Shown here: piece after piece, positions 44,870 to 56,562 of the stretch
How positions within the stretch are numbered: position 1 is the stretch's first letter
Layout: the number at the start of each line of letters is the position of its first letter
Assembly: GCA_963921425.1 (NCBI GenBank)
Contig: OY992839.1
Span: 16,161,409-16,225,408, forward strand
Source of the DNA: Dryas octopetala
Lineage: Eukaryota > Streptophyta > Magnoliopsida > Rosales > Rosaceae
DNA length: 64,000 nt
Direction of reading: 5' to 3'
Notes under the pieces: generated by a model
What the model saw: the letters and a program-made list of their open reading frames with translations, nothing else
What the model was told of the DNA's origin: nothing
Database searches by the model: none
Position numbers and translations under genes: made by a program

Positions 44870-47800
44870 TCATACGTTATCAGGTTGGAGCAAAACTTCT
44901 TTGTACACCACATTTCTGGTAAAAATGCCACTTTCACCGGCTATTGAGCCTTTTTTTACTTGAACCTTAGTTGTTGACCTTGAAACCCCTCTCGATAAAG
45001 CCACATATAACTGCCCATGACTGAAAACATGATCTGGAAGATAAATACCTACGTGTGGTATTGTTTGACCTTGAGATTTGTTTATAGTCAAGGAGAAACT
45101 CAATTTAACTGGAAACTGCTTCCTTGTCAATTCGAATGGGAGTCCAGCAGTCTCTGCATTCTTTAGAGGAATTCTTGGTAGAAAAACTCTAGTTCCCGCA
45201 AATTGCCCAGTTAGAATTTCTGCGTCAATGAGGTTTTGGTAAGAACCACGGCACAATAATCTGGTACCATTACACAATCCCAATTTCGGATCAATATTCC
45301 TTAGCAACATGATTGGAGCACCTCTCTTTAACGTCAATTTGTGTGGCGGCAAACCACCAACCGTTATTGCATTTAAAAATTCTGGTTGATACAAATTTCT
45401 TGTGTCATCCTCGACCTTGTCAAATGAATACAAAGTCTCTTCCATACCTGGAAAGATACCAATTATCTTTTCATTCAACATGTCAACAACTTCGTTTGTA
45501 GGGGTTATTAAGGCTCTTTCCACCATGTACCTCGCATCATATACATGATCTTCCAAATTAGGGAAAACCTCAGCAATCAGTTGATTAATGGATTGCTCGC
45601 TTTCCCACGATACAACCATATTTTCAGGTATTTTAATCATGTCATCCTTGACCACATGTTCTTCCCCATTGCCAACACGAAGTAAAAATTCAGAAAAATG
45701 TTCATCATTTCTAGATCTCATATTTTCTTTGAGTTTCAGAATCTTTATTTGCGACCAAAATGAAGCTTTCACTACACTGGCTTGAATTAGTTCAGCTTTG
45801 GTCCCTTTCGGAACTACGGGAAGAACTTGTCGAAAATCTCCACCAAAGATCATTATCTTCCCCCCAAACGGTAAATCGACATCTAATATATCTCTGAAAG
45901 TTCGATCCAATGCTTCAAAGGCATGACGATGCGCCATTGTGGCTTCATCCCAAATGATTGCTGTTGTCCTTTGTATCAATTTTGCAAGATCAGATTGTTT
46001 ACTAATAGAGCACGTTGATGATGCATCGGGGTTTAGTGGAATCTTGAATCTAGAATGGGCTGTCCTCCCACCCGGCAATATCGTAGCCGCTATTCCAGAT
46101 GTTGCTGTTGCTAATGCTATTAGACCTAATCTCCTTAAGTTTGCCAACAATGCACGATATAAGTAAGTTTTTCCAGTTCCACCTGGACCATCCACAAAGA
46201 ATATTGAATTTGCATGACGGTCAACTACACCCATTATTGTGTTGAATGCAAACTTTTGGTCGTTATTTAGACGCTCAATTGCATCGAGGTCCGCTTGTGG
46301 AATACTTATCAACATTTCATCTTGAATACATCTCGGCTCCATTGAGCTTGTTTCGACATCACTTGTCATTTGGGGAAGATCGTATTGTGAAATGTTTTTG
46401 TTAAACTGCTCCAGTAGTCCATTTAAATCACGCAAGAGTCTGTTGACGACGAACACATCATTTACGTCTCTTGAAGAAGGATAATCTTCAATCAATAATG
46501 GATAAAATTCGTCCCATAATCTCCGTACGCCAGTTGGTTCACAATACACCAAAATTGTGACGAATAATCTTCGTAAAGCTGATGGCATCCTCATAGTAGA
46601 GGCCTCATGCAAACATTGTTGAATACTGCCATCTTCTTCTAATAAACCTACACACAAAAACAACAACAACATTAAGAAAGTAACCTTTAAAAAAAAAAAA
46701 TTTCTGATTCAAATCATTTGAAAATCAAGAAATAAGATTTTATTGGCTAACCCCGTCTTTCGGCTGCTTGCTTAAACGTGGGACACATCACATCATCAAC
46801 AGTTCGTAAATCCTCGAATGATCTTGGTCCTTTCACATGATTAAGGAGGATGCGAAGATAAAACTTTTCACCTTCAGAAGGTGAGACTGTGTATATCCTC
46901 CCAATAACCCTTTGAAGGCCTACTCGTTTAGTCCATATTTTCTCCTTACTGATCCATCTATAGTGTTCAGGCATTTCTCGATACAAATATCTTCTCGCTT
47001 CCACATCCGTACGATTCAGAGTGAAATATTCAGTAAGCATTGTCATTGATAATCCATCATTTGACAAAATATTTGTTATAGTGTCATTTGCCTGATATTG
47101 GACTTGTTGCATGTTCGGAAGATGTATTTGTAATCGCCACACGGATGGACATATCTTATTCATGGTAAATTTGAAAATATGCCATAGTGCTTCCGGTGCA
47201 CAAACCCATCTTGCATCGACAAATTGCCTTATTTCGTCTCTAATAGGATCTGGCTGTACTTCAAGGGCAACTCTGTCTGGTCCTTTGTAAACATACTTAT
47301 ATAAGTACTTAACACTTTTTATACTGCAACATATTTCTACATTGATGTGACAATCATACTTTAAAAGCAACCACGGATTGTATGGAATAACCCAACTGTT
47401 ATCAACCATTACAGTTCCACGTCGATCTAGAGGGACGGACATGCGATCTCCTCGTCTTCGATAAATTGGATAAGAATCACTCCCTAGAATAGTGACGGGT
47501 GCAAAGGATTTAGGGTAACTTCTTTTACATCTGCCATTTTTCATGCATGGAGAATGTTGGTTTTGTACTCCACATGGACCATGTATCATATGTTTTAACA
47601 CTGCATTGTAAAGATGCGGCTCTCCATCTTCGTCCGGTATTTCAGCTTTAACAATGCGGTCATAATCATCTGGGTTGTGAACCTTATCATTTTCATCTAA
47701 CACAATAAGCATGTGTACATGAGGAAGGCCTCGCTTTTGAAATTCAATGACATAAGCATGTGCAACAACTTTACCCAATACCCCTTTATCCACAATGTCT

Positions 47801-48635
47801 TGCTTTAAGTCTGTAAATTTTGCTCGAAAAATTCTGGTGAGTAAGTCAGGACGATCTTGAGGCGTTTGGCCAGGGTGTAATTCACTTTTAATTTCTTCCC
47901 AACTTGGGTTGCATGTCATTGTGATGAAAAGATCAGGCTTCCCATATTTTTGAACCAAAGCCATTGCATCTTGGTACCGCTGATACATGTCACGTGGGCT
48001 TCCAACAAATGATGATGGCAAAATGGTTCTGCGACCGATGTTACCTATGACATTAAAATTTTTGTTTGGTAATTACTTTGCACACTCCTTACATGGTAGA
48101 TAATATTTAGTTATGATTGTGGAGAGAGATCCATACCAGCATTATTTTCACCTGCATTTAGAGAGTCTTGAAGGCCTTGGTAAAGTTCAGCTCGAAGTGT
48201 TGTTTGATGGGAACGTACCCATCTAAGTCTGTGTGATTCAATTTTCACGTAATTATCCACAACGTACTGTTGTAAAAGACGCCCCCCTCGAAGTAGAACT
48301 GATGGATCATCCTCGCGTATCTGCAAAATCAAAGTTTGGGTTTACATTTCAAAATTCTCTGAAATTAATTAGGTGGTTTTTATTTCTTTACGCACCTGTA
48401 AAATATACGCATAATAGTCGCAAGACGATAGTTCTCTTCCACGATCGTCACGACTATTAATATCCCATCCATATGATCCATACGACAATAACAACGGATA
48501 CTGTAAAGGATCATAGAATCCAGCCGTGTCTTGGACAACCATTGGTCGCTTCCCTCGAGATGCCTCGCGCCGTCGAGCCAAATAATTGCGATATTGTGAA
48601 GAACTCAATGATTGTCTCCATTCTGTTGAACTCAT
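44870..48635 (-). CDS. Helitron Rep-helicase, copy 1 (in-frame internally deleted, 1164 aa)
   Basis: Exons 48635-48396, 48320-48137, 48044-46752 and 46647-44870 join without a stop. The Rep part has the HUH motif GLPHVHMLIVL (near 47715) and the tyrosine-rich KYLYKYVYKGPD. The Pif1-type SF1 helicase has Walker A DGPGGTGKTYLY, IIWDEATMAH, GGDFRQVLPVV, INKSQGQT and LYVALSRG. Relative to copy 2, 1405 bp are missing at the first exon (junction at about 48529), with 2-bp microhomology. The deletion fuses exon 1 directly to the end of exon 3 and keeps frame, removing the N-terminal Cys/His-rich region. Family role: nicking and unwinding for rolling-circle transposition. Catalytic motifs look intact; N-terminal function is probably lost. 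Confidence 0.85.
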
Positions 48636-48771
48636 CCTATAAAAAAAAATAAGGATAAAATAAAGACTTGTGAAAAAATTAGGGTTCATTTTATTTTTTT
48701 GGAAAATTATCAGTCAAGTTTTTTATATCATGGTGTACTTTAAAATTAGCATAACGACGACCATGTTGATT

Positions 48772-48832
48772 GACTACAATCCCAAATATTTATGGTGGGC
48801 TGCACTCAGAGAAGGTAAAATCACACCATCAT
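48772..48832. repeat. 61-bp direct repeat, first copy
   Basis: Begins 'gactacaatcccaaatattt'; matches 50001-50061 with very few differences. Both are inside Helitron copy 1, and the first copy is also in Helitron copy 2. Confidence 0.75.
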
Positions 48833-49243
48833 CCTCACTCTCTCCTCCTATTTTTCGTATTTATTAATTGTATTCCAATATGTATTCTAGATTATGAAGG
48901 TAATATATAAAAAGTGTGTTATGAAATATGGAAGTTTGAAATTCAAATGTGATGCGCAGAATTAAAAGTGTGTGAAAGACTTTTTTGGGTGTATCTTAAA
49001 AATTGCAATGGATTAGGCAAAAAATTGTATTTGTCTTTTGATTTGTTTCTCAAATATATTTAAAGTTATGAAGGTTTGTGAATTAGTGGACTGTGAAGGG
49101 TAAAATAGTTAGGCTTATGTTTTTTTTTTTTTTTCTTATGTGAACAGTTATATTAATCTCTAATATTTGGATAAAGGTGTCGACATAATATAAAGCAATA
49201 TATAAGAAAATCTCAACAATCATAAAATACAAAAATTGCATAC

Positions 49244-49625
49244 CTATGCAGAACCAAGATCAAATATGTTTCCTGCGAATATTTCCCTAACCAAATTCTC
49301 TAAACGCTATGCTTCATTTGCAATAGCATCATTAATTTTGTGCTCGCAAATTGCAATGCAACACCCAAGTGGTAAGTAATTAGATTGAACTAAATTTTGT
49401 GCTTACAATGCAATCAGGCGGTCCACCGTGACTTTGAAGGTCCTTCTTCAAGTCCTCGAGTATTTCAGCATACCTTTCACAGTAAAAAAACAAAAACACA
49501 TTACAGACATTTCAAAAAACCCAGCTCACAAACCACCACAAACAATCAGTACACTTTACCTCGGAGCAAATTTCTCAGCTTTAACTGGAGCATCAGGCGC
49601 TGGAGCATCAGTGTCAGCGAGTTTC
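49244..49625 (-). pseudogene. DUF89 (damage-control phosphatase / PANK2-type) gene fragment in the Helitron
   Basis: Minus-strand exon pieces 49625-49560 and 49473-49407 splice in frame and read DAPVKAEKFAPRYAEILEDL, KKDLQ and SHGGPPDCI. A third piece (about 49346-49244) reads ENLVREIFAGNIFDLGSA. These resemble the plant DUF89 protein of the At2g17340 type, also found as the C-terminal domain of plant pantothenate kinase 2. An exon between the second and third pieces appears to be missing. Two Gln codons seem to have become TAG. Family identity rests on recalled motifs. It is a captured, inactive fragment. Confidence 0.65.
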
Positions 49626-49639
49626 CTGCCCCAAATCAA

Positions 49640-51373
49640 TCCAGTATGTTCTCCTTTTTACTTGTTAAAAGTGAACAAAAAAACGAAACCAGTAGGAAGC
49701 ATCATTCAGACAACACGATCAGAATGAAAAGCCAGCTAATGAAATAACCAAATCAAGACACCATTAAATAAGTGCAACATAACTAATAATCAATAGAAGA
49801 ATATGAAGCTTTAAAAAGAATTCTTTTAACAAAATCAAAAAAAGAAGCTTAATACCTGAAAGCTTTGGAATTTGAATTAGAAAAACCAAAGAGAGAGACT
49901 GGCAATAAGAAACTGCTTTGAACTTTCAAATGCTTTGTTCTTGCCCTTTTTCAGCCTAAATAAAGTGAAGAGCTATTAAAAATCCAAAAATTATAAATAT
50001 GACTATAATCCCAAATATTTGTGGTGGGCTGCACTCAGAGAAGGTAAAATCACACCATCATTATAAGAATCATTTAGACATATTTAGAGGTTTCTATATG
50101 TAACTCTAAAATCTAGAATAAATGTGACAGCCAAAAAAAAGATGCATGGGTGAATGCATAAGCAAAAGAAAAAAGAAAAAAAAATGATTAGTCAGCTATG
50201 CACATTACAAATATGTGTTGATATGGATTTGCATATTAGGCTTGAATGGAGGACAATTGATTTCTACTAACACAGAGAATACCAATTACATCAATACCTT
50301 CTCATAAGTAATCAATTACAAAGAATAAAATAAATTCTACATAGTCAAATCGCTGTATAAGACTATAAGAGCATAGAGATCTCTAATAGTAAAATGCACC
50401 TCAATTTGATGATCACCATGCCACATGCATAAATGGATAGAGAGCTGGAGAAAAAAATATTCCAAACCAATCTCATCGAAACTTGCAAGGCTTCCTCTGC
50501 ATGCTTATGATCTTATAACCATTATTTCTGCACAATTTTCATTCGATAATAATTTGAATCATACAAAGAGAGCTCTTCTTGCTACTTCCAATCTCAATTG
50601 TGCATAATTTATGTTCTGAAGAATAGTAGCCCGGGGAAAAGACAAATTAATCAAAAAATGTCTCCACTCTTAAACTTCCACCAACTCTATGATCCACATG
50701 GAACATCTGCAAAAATCAAATCCTTGTTAATATAAGAATTAATAAACCAAGAAATAAAAAAAAAAAAAAGTTTAATAAACAAAGCAAACAATGATATTGT
50801 TCTCCTCACAAAATTCATATGAAACTTGTACACAAAATTCAGAGGAATGCATTAATAATCCAAACAAATACATGCACACACAATTAGTGGACTCAACCTA
50901 GAACGGCAGTGCCAATCCGTACACCAAATAGAAAGATATATTCACTATATTAGCATTAGGCCATCAGAATTGTGTAGGCCATCAGAACTGATGTATCTGA
51001 AATGGATGCCCTTTATGCCAACAAACAATCCAATATATATTATGTGATTCCTAGAGAACAATAACAAATTTGACCCAATTTCTAAATAGGAAAAAAAATA
51101 AGAACAAACTCCTATGCAAGTTTATTAGAATTCCACTAACTTGTTGACCAACGGGAAAACAAAAATACTCGACTCACCGAATTGGAAAACACTAAAAGTC
51201 ACTTAAATAAATGTGAGAACATCCTCATTTTTTGCTGAAATTTTTCCCCAAATTATATTAACAACATTATACTCACACTTGCTCATGTTCATACACTCTG
51301 AAATCTCTCCCATTTTGTCATGAAACAGATCGGCAAAGGTAAAAATAAGCCACATAGGATAGGTGTAGAAGTA
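49640..51373. other. Helitron-internal non-coding DNA
   Basis: Contains the second 61-bp repeat (50001-50061), poly-A/T runs and possible further captured exon debris (e.g. around 50420-50610) that I cannot identify. No gene is supported. Confidence 0.45.
50001..50061. repeat. 61-bp direct repeat, second copy
   Basis: Second copy of 48772-48832, with nearly identical sequence 'tggtgggctgcactcagaga'. Confidence 0.75.
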
Positions 51374-51378
51374 GTGAT

Positions 51379-54300
51379 TGTAACGACCCAGCCCAAATTT
51401 TCACTAGAAATTTAAATTTCTATTTAACTATATTTTTAAGAGATTTATTTTAAATGATGTTGAATTGTATTTAGAAAATAAAAAGGGTTTTGATTTATTT
51501 ATTTATTTTTGTTTGGGCTTGTGACAAAGTTGACTTTTAAAATAGATCGCCCTTCTATTTTGACTTTAGGTCCGTTGAATAGGTTTCAAGCCCACGAGTT
51601 CATAGATATGTAGCACGCATCATTTCGAGTTACGGTTTGAAAGATATGAGCGTTTGAAGCGAGGGGCAATTTCGTAAAATTTGACAAATTGGGTTTAAAA
51701 ATCAGATTTTTATTAAAAGGGAATTTTTTTTTCTCTCTCTCTCTAGAATTCTCTACAGATTTCTCTCCCCTCCCTTATATTTTTTCTTCTCTCCCCGCAC
51801 CACACACACTTTCTCCCTCTCTTCCCGAGTCCACTCTCCCCTTCCCTTCTCTCACCGGCGCGGCCAGCTCCGGCCACCTTCCCGACGACCCAAGCCCATC
51901 GGCGAGCTGGCGCCAACCCTCCCTTCGCCAGCCAGCTACCACTTCGACGAGGGGCACAACACACCAGCCCACAACCCACCCCTGCACGCACCTGCCTCAG
52001 CCACCCAGTCACGTCCGGTCACTTCTTGGGCGACCTAAGGCTCCGGCGAGCCTCCCCCGACGCCGACCAGCTCATCTCGGGCCTCCTCCAGCCAGCCCAG
52101 CTCCCATACGTGCGAGAGCGAGACCAGAGGAAGCCCAGCCCGCCGCCACTGTTCGCCGGATTCCGGCCAAATCTCGGCTCTTCCCACCTCTATTTTCGGT
52201 GAGACCCCTTCCCTTTCCTTTGGGCTTCCATTCCCCTAACCTTAGGTTGATTAATTTTGAATAATTAGAATTGGAAGTGTCTGGAAGTTATAGTCGTTTT
52301 GGGTTCATATGAAATTTCTGGATTTTGGGCTGTTATTGTATTTTCTTAGACAAATTACACCCTTAAGATACCCATTTGTCATTTAGAACTCGAAATTTGA
52401 CTAAATTTAGAGGAAATTAAGTTTTGGGAGGTTGGATTTGTGAGGTTAGAATAACCATTTCGGGTCAGTTGGGGTTTGGCCAAGTCTTAGGGTATTTTTG
52501 GTGTAGTTTTGGACAATCTCTTGTGTAGGAAACCTAAAATTTGCTGTTAGATATGAACGTATATGAAAATTGAGAATTTCCCTATATTTGGTAAAATATG
52601 GACTCGAAACAGCCACCTTGGGTAGCGACCCTTGTGATTTCGAACCCCCGCTAATATTCCATGATTTTAGAGTATTTATGACAATTTGTTGAGTGGGTTA
52701 TTGATATTAGTTATAGTGATTGTGGATTGGTTGAGCCGGGAAGCGTTAGGGGCGTTGTGACGATCCGGCGGAGGATCGAAACTAGTTTTCCCCAGTTGTG
52801 AGTGGACTTTATTTTGCAAATGTTTTTTTTTTAAATTCATGATTTATTTATGTGGTTATTGAATTTGTTTGAGAGATATTAGAGGTTGAATTGGATCTAT
52901 GATTTGGAAGTGTTTTCTTAAATTATGATTTTATTACTTGGTTATCATGAGTCTTGAATTGGAAATATTGATTTGAGTTACGAATTTTATGAAGATAAAT
53001 GAGCAGTTTAAAACCGTCATATTAGTACCCCCTACAACAGGTGTATAATTGCTCTGCACTTGCTTAGAGATGACTCGGCGGTGTATGACCAGCACAGGTA
53101 CATAATTGCTCTGCACTCGCCTAGAGATGACTCGGCAGTGTATGACCAGCACAGGTGTATAATTGCTCTGCACTTGCTTAGAGATGACTCGGCGGTGTAT
53201 GACCAGCACAGGTACATAATTGCTCTGCACTCGCCTAGAGATGACTCGGCGGTGTATGACCAGCACAGGTGTATAATTGCTCTGCACTTGCCTAGAGATG
53301 ACTCGGCGGTGTATGACCAGCACAGGTACATAATTGCTCTGCACTCGCCTAGAGATGACTCGGCGGTGTATGACCAGCACAGGTGTATAATTGCTCTGCA
53401 CTTGCCTAGAGATGACTCGGCGGTGTATGACCAGCACAGGTACATAATTGCTCTGCACTCGCCTAGAGATGACTCGGCGGTGTATGACCAGCACAGGTAC
53501 ATAATTGCTCTGCACTCGCCTAGAGATGACTCGGCAGTGTATGACCAGCACAGGTGTATATTGCTCTGCACTTGCCTAGAGATGACTCGGCGGTGTATGA
53601 CCAGCACAGGTACATAATTGCTCTGCACTCGCCTAGAGATGACTCGGCGGTGTATGACCAGCACAGGTGTATAATTGCTCTGCACTCGCCTAGAGATGAC
53701 TCGGCGGTGTATGACCAGCACAGGTGTATATTTGCTCTGCACTTGCCGAGAGGTGACTCGGCAGTGTATGACCAGCAGTTTTTCCGGGTACTAGTGTGGC
53801 GTGAGTTTTCAGTTGTGAAGTGTTTTGAGAAAATATATTTCACCAGTAAACGTTTTAAACGACAGTTTCATTAAGGCATTTTATTTTATTTTATTTCAGG
53901 TATTTTAATAATTTTTACAGCTTGAGAGTATTAATTGTTTTTCATGAGTTTTATAACATTTTTAAGACTTGTGAAATTGTTTTAAAACTGGGGGATTTCA
54001 TAGAGTAACGAGAGGTTTTAGAGTTAACGTGGTTTTTTTTAAGGATTATCTGAAACATAAATTTTACTTATGTTTCTCGTTAAACTGTCCACTCACTGAG
54101 CCTGTCTCACGGTTTGTTTTGTTTTGTCTTAAATTGTCCCCCCAGGTAGTGGCTTTGGTGGAGGTCGAGCCAATAACGTCGAGGCATTCGCGTCCATCTC
54201 CCTAGTCGGACTCTGTAGGCGACACTTTATTATATAAAATTTCCTTGTAATAGGATAGGAGCTCTGATAACCACTCTAAAAATTTTAAGTTGGTTTCTCT

Positions 54301-54501
54301 GTGAAATTGTTGGGTCTGAGACCCTATTTGGTTGTGGTAGAGGTGGTTGCTGTTTAGAAGTGTTTTTAACAGGTTTAAAATTTCTGGGTTAGTCCATTTT
54401 CAGGGGAGGTTCTGCCGAATTTTCGGTAGGATTTTCCTTGAATTTGGATTCCCGCAGGACCTCTCCGGGTTTCAGGGTGGAATTCGGGGGCGGTCCTGTC
54501 A
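51379..54501 (+). mobile_element. 3.1-kb solo LTR, TSD GTGAT, inside Helitron copy 1
   Basis: Starts 'tgtaacgacccagccc' and ends 'gggggcggtcctgtca'. Flanked by gtgat at 51374-51378 and 54502-54506. It has a CT-rich leader (51730-51850) and a proline-rich spurious frame (51689-52264). A large 57-bp minisatellite fills 53039-53780. Orientation is inferred as plus from the leader. Without gag-pol it is a solo LTR. It landed after the Helitron. Confidence 0.88.
53039..53780. repeat. 57-bp minisatellite, about 13 units
   Basis: Unit 'gtacataattgctctgcact...' of 57 bp ending in 'gtatgaccagcacag'. Two alternating variants (gtgtata/gtacata, cttgc/ctcgc) give a partial 114-bp higher-order order. One unit (about 53553) is 1 bp short, and the last is degenerate. 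Because 57 is a multiple of 3, long repetitive frames stay open on both strands (185-236 codons); these are not treated as genes. Confidence 0.9.
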
Positions 54502-54506
54502 GTGAT

Positions 54507-55100
54507 ATAATAGCATGATGCATTAAAAAAAAAAAGAAATAACATCATGAGCAGTGGGCAAAACAAATACCAAACAGAGAAGATGTTGAATACCTCACAT
54601 TCTTGAGACATGGATGCGTCTTCTTTAGAGGAGGGGATAACAGTGGATTCAAGTTTGGTTGAGAGTTTGGGAGCAAGCGTTGTTTTAAGAGTGGGAAAAG
54701 GTATGTGGGTTATATGAATATTTATGATCAAATTCTGTTATTTTATCATGTAAACTTGAATTTTAAAAAAGTATTTCAAATATCCACCATATCCAAAGAA
54801 AAGTTAATAACAGTGGGAAAGGTATGTGGGTAATATGAATATTTATGATCAAATTCTGTTATTTTATCATGTAAACTTGAATTTTAAAAAAGTATTTCAA
54901 ATATCCACCATATCCAAAAAAAAGTTATCAACACATAAGTTATAACCCATGAAAATAGGAAATACAATTAACATGAGAAGCCACAGCCGTATAATACCTT
55001 ATGTCGCTGCATGTATAATACCTTCTGGCTAATTAGCCACATATTGAAGACAGTGGGGATTAAGTCCAGGAGCCATACCTCTGCATTGGACCTCTGTGCA
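54507..55100. other. Helitron-internal DNA with a tandem duplication and possible exon debris
   Basis: About 54696-54811 and 54812-54925 are a tandem duplication ('aggtatgtgggt...atgaatatttatgatcaaa'). Minus-strand 54731-54597 reads an exon-like piece ending STVIPSSKEDASMSQECE before a GT; its source gene is not recognised. Confidence 0.5.
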
Positions 55101-55109
55101 GCTAAAGCA

Positions 55110-55475
55110 GCATTAGCTGGTAGATGTTGGACTTATTATTGGACTCAATAAGCTTAGGAGAGCCCATAGTTTTGGCTCCACTACCCTTATTAGACTCCGA
55201 TTGCCGGCGCAGCCTATTGTTAGTCTCTTGCCAAAACCTCGCCGGCACCACTATCCCTCTAGCCCGTGGCGCTTGTCCAACACCACCACCGAGCTCGTGT
55301 GGTCCTGAAGTGGAACCACCGGAAGACACACTATCAGAATCAGAGGAAGCCACAGTTTCTGGTTGTGTAGCTGAATTGCGGCAATAGTTTCATCAACAGG
55401 CTCAGTAGCTTTCTCTAAACCCAGATTACACGAATTAGACCTCATTCTTCCACTAACATCATCCCCCATCCTCAC
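55110..55475 (-). pseudogene. QWRF/SCO3 (augmin-8-like) gene fragment in the Helitron
   Basis: The minus strand reads SSDSDSVSSGGSTSG and RGIVVPARFWQETNNRLRR, characteristic of the Ser-rich middle of plant QWRF-motif proteins (SCO3/AUG8 family, microtubule-associated). The preceding part (MRSNSCNLGLEKATEPVDET) lies in another frame, so at least one frameshift or exon junction intervenes. Neither the QWRF motif itself nor the ends of the gene are present. Interpreted as a host-gene piece captured by Helitron copy 1. Identity is from recalled family motifs. Confidence 0.55.
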
Positions 55476-55479
55476 TGCA

Positions 55480-55921
55480 TGTATAATACCTTTTGGCTAA
55501 TTATGACGCCGTCATCGAACAAACCCAGAAACCAAAACAGAACTATGGAACTTTCATGAGGTGAAGCAGTATCCCATGAAATCTCATGATAGAAATAAGA
55601 GAATCTGATCATAAAATCTAAGAAACCTCCACCCATAAAATTGAAAACCAAGAAGAAGAGAACTGTAGAAGAAGAGCTTGTGTAAATAAAGAGAGAACGT
55701 GGTTTGAAAAAAAGAAAAAAAGAGAACGTGGTCTGTTATTGCATCCTATTTAATTTTTTTTAAATGAATTTGTTGAATTGATCTGTTGCTTGATTTACTC
55801 ATTTGTCCCTATGGAATTAAAATTGTATGTTTTAACAAAGTTAAGTAAGCAAGGATATTTGTGAGATTTTGGAAAACTTCACCTAGTGGAGGTGTTTGCT
55901 TTATATATATAGATGAGTAGA
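55480..55921 (-). other. 5' terminal region of Helitron copy 1
   Basis: Non-coding. Ends (5' end on the minus strand) with TCTACTCATCTATATATATA followed by AAGCAAACACC, the usual TC start of Helitrons. Confidence 0.65.
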
Positions 55922-56445
55922 TGACTTAGTTAGCATGTATGCCCCTTCAATTGTTGTTCCATAAGAGTATGAGAAAACGATCACATAGTTCTTGAGACCC
56001 ACTGCCAGGATCTAACACTTGGGTCAAATTGGAACCCACTAAAAAAAAAAAAAATTTGATACCCACATAATCTGTTCGTAATGAGTTTTTTTTATGATTC
56101 TAATATCTTTTGTGGGAGGAGGCTATGAGTTCAAATCTCATTGACCATAGTTGACAAAAAAATTATACGTGACAAATTACTTTGGAGTGGTGAGGTAACT
56201 TTTAAATGACGTATAAAAAACTTCCTTAATTCTTATCAGGAATTTAACTCTACAATTTGCATAATTACAGAGAGCATTAGGCTGCAGAATAGATATGCAT
56301 TAAAACTTACCATAATATAACATAAGGAAATCCGCATACATTAAATCAAGATCGATACTTAATTGTTAAAGAAAAAAATTGACTTGGAACTTGGAAGACT
56401 ACCAAAAAAAAAAAAACTTGAAGAGGATTAACCCTTTTACTAGAT
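55922..56445. repeat. WAK-flank segment, paralogue of 31243-32580
   Basis: Continues the host sequence interrupted by Helitron copy 1. It lacks the PIF/Harbinger-type insertion (empty site around 55961-55963). Confidence 0.75.
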
Positions 56446-56562
56446 CAATTTGAAAGGCCAGTTGCAGTGCAAGTTTACAACAATAAACCTGTAGAATCAG
56501 ATTGTAATAAAAGACAATCGCAAAATTATAGAGTATACATATGTTAAGCTTATATTGAAGAA

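Larger units (their letters stand above)
44462..55921 (-). mobile_element. Helitron copy 1, complete boundaries (11.46 kb)
   Basis: On the minus strand the element begins TCTACTCATCTATATATATA at 55921 and ends CTAG at 44462-44465. It lies between host A44461 and T55922, the Helitron A/T target. Paralogous DNA at 31235-31255 is the empty site, supporting both ends. It contains a RepHel gene, fragments of at least two host genes, a 61-bp direct repeat and a later solo LTR (51379-54501). The 28 bp with the 3' hairpin, present at 57999-58026 in copy 2, is missing here. No target duplication, as expected for rolling-circle insertion. Confidence 0.85.

Noticed and set aside
44735-46166. Short plus-strand frames over the helicase
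   Set aside because: Antisense shadows of the Helitron RepHel gene, repeated identically in copy 2.
51689-52264. 191-codon proline-rich frame
   Set aside because: CT-rich leader of the 51379-54501 solo LTR; no domain.
53039-53780. Possible CRISPR-like array
   Set aside because: Units are contiguous with no unique spacers, and the context is a plant LTR.
52934-53874. Long repetitive frames on both strands, looking like a repeat protein
   Set aside because: 57-bp minisatellite; several overlapping frames stay open only because the unit is a multiple of 3.
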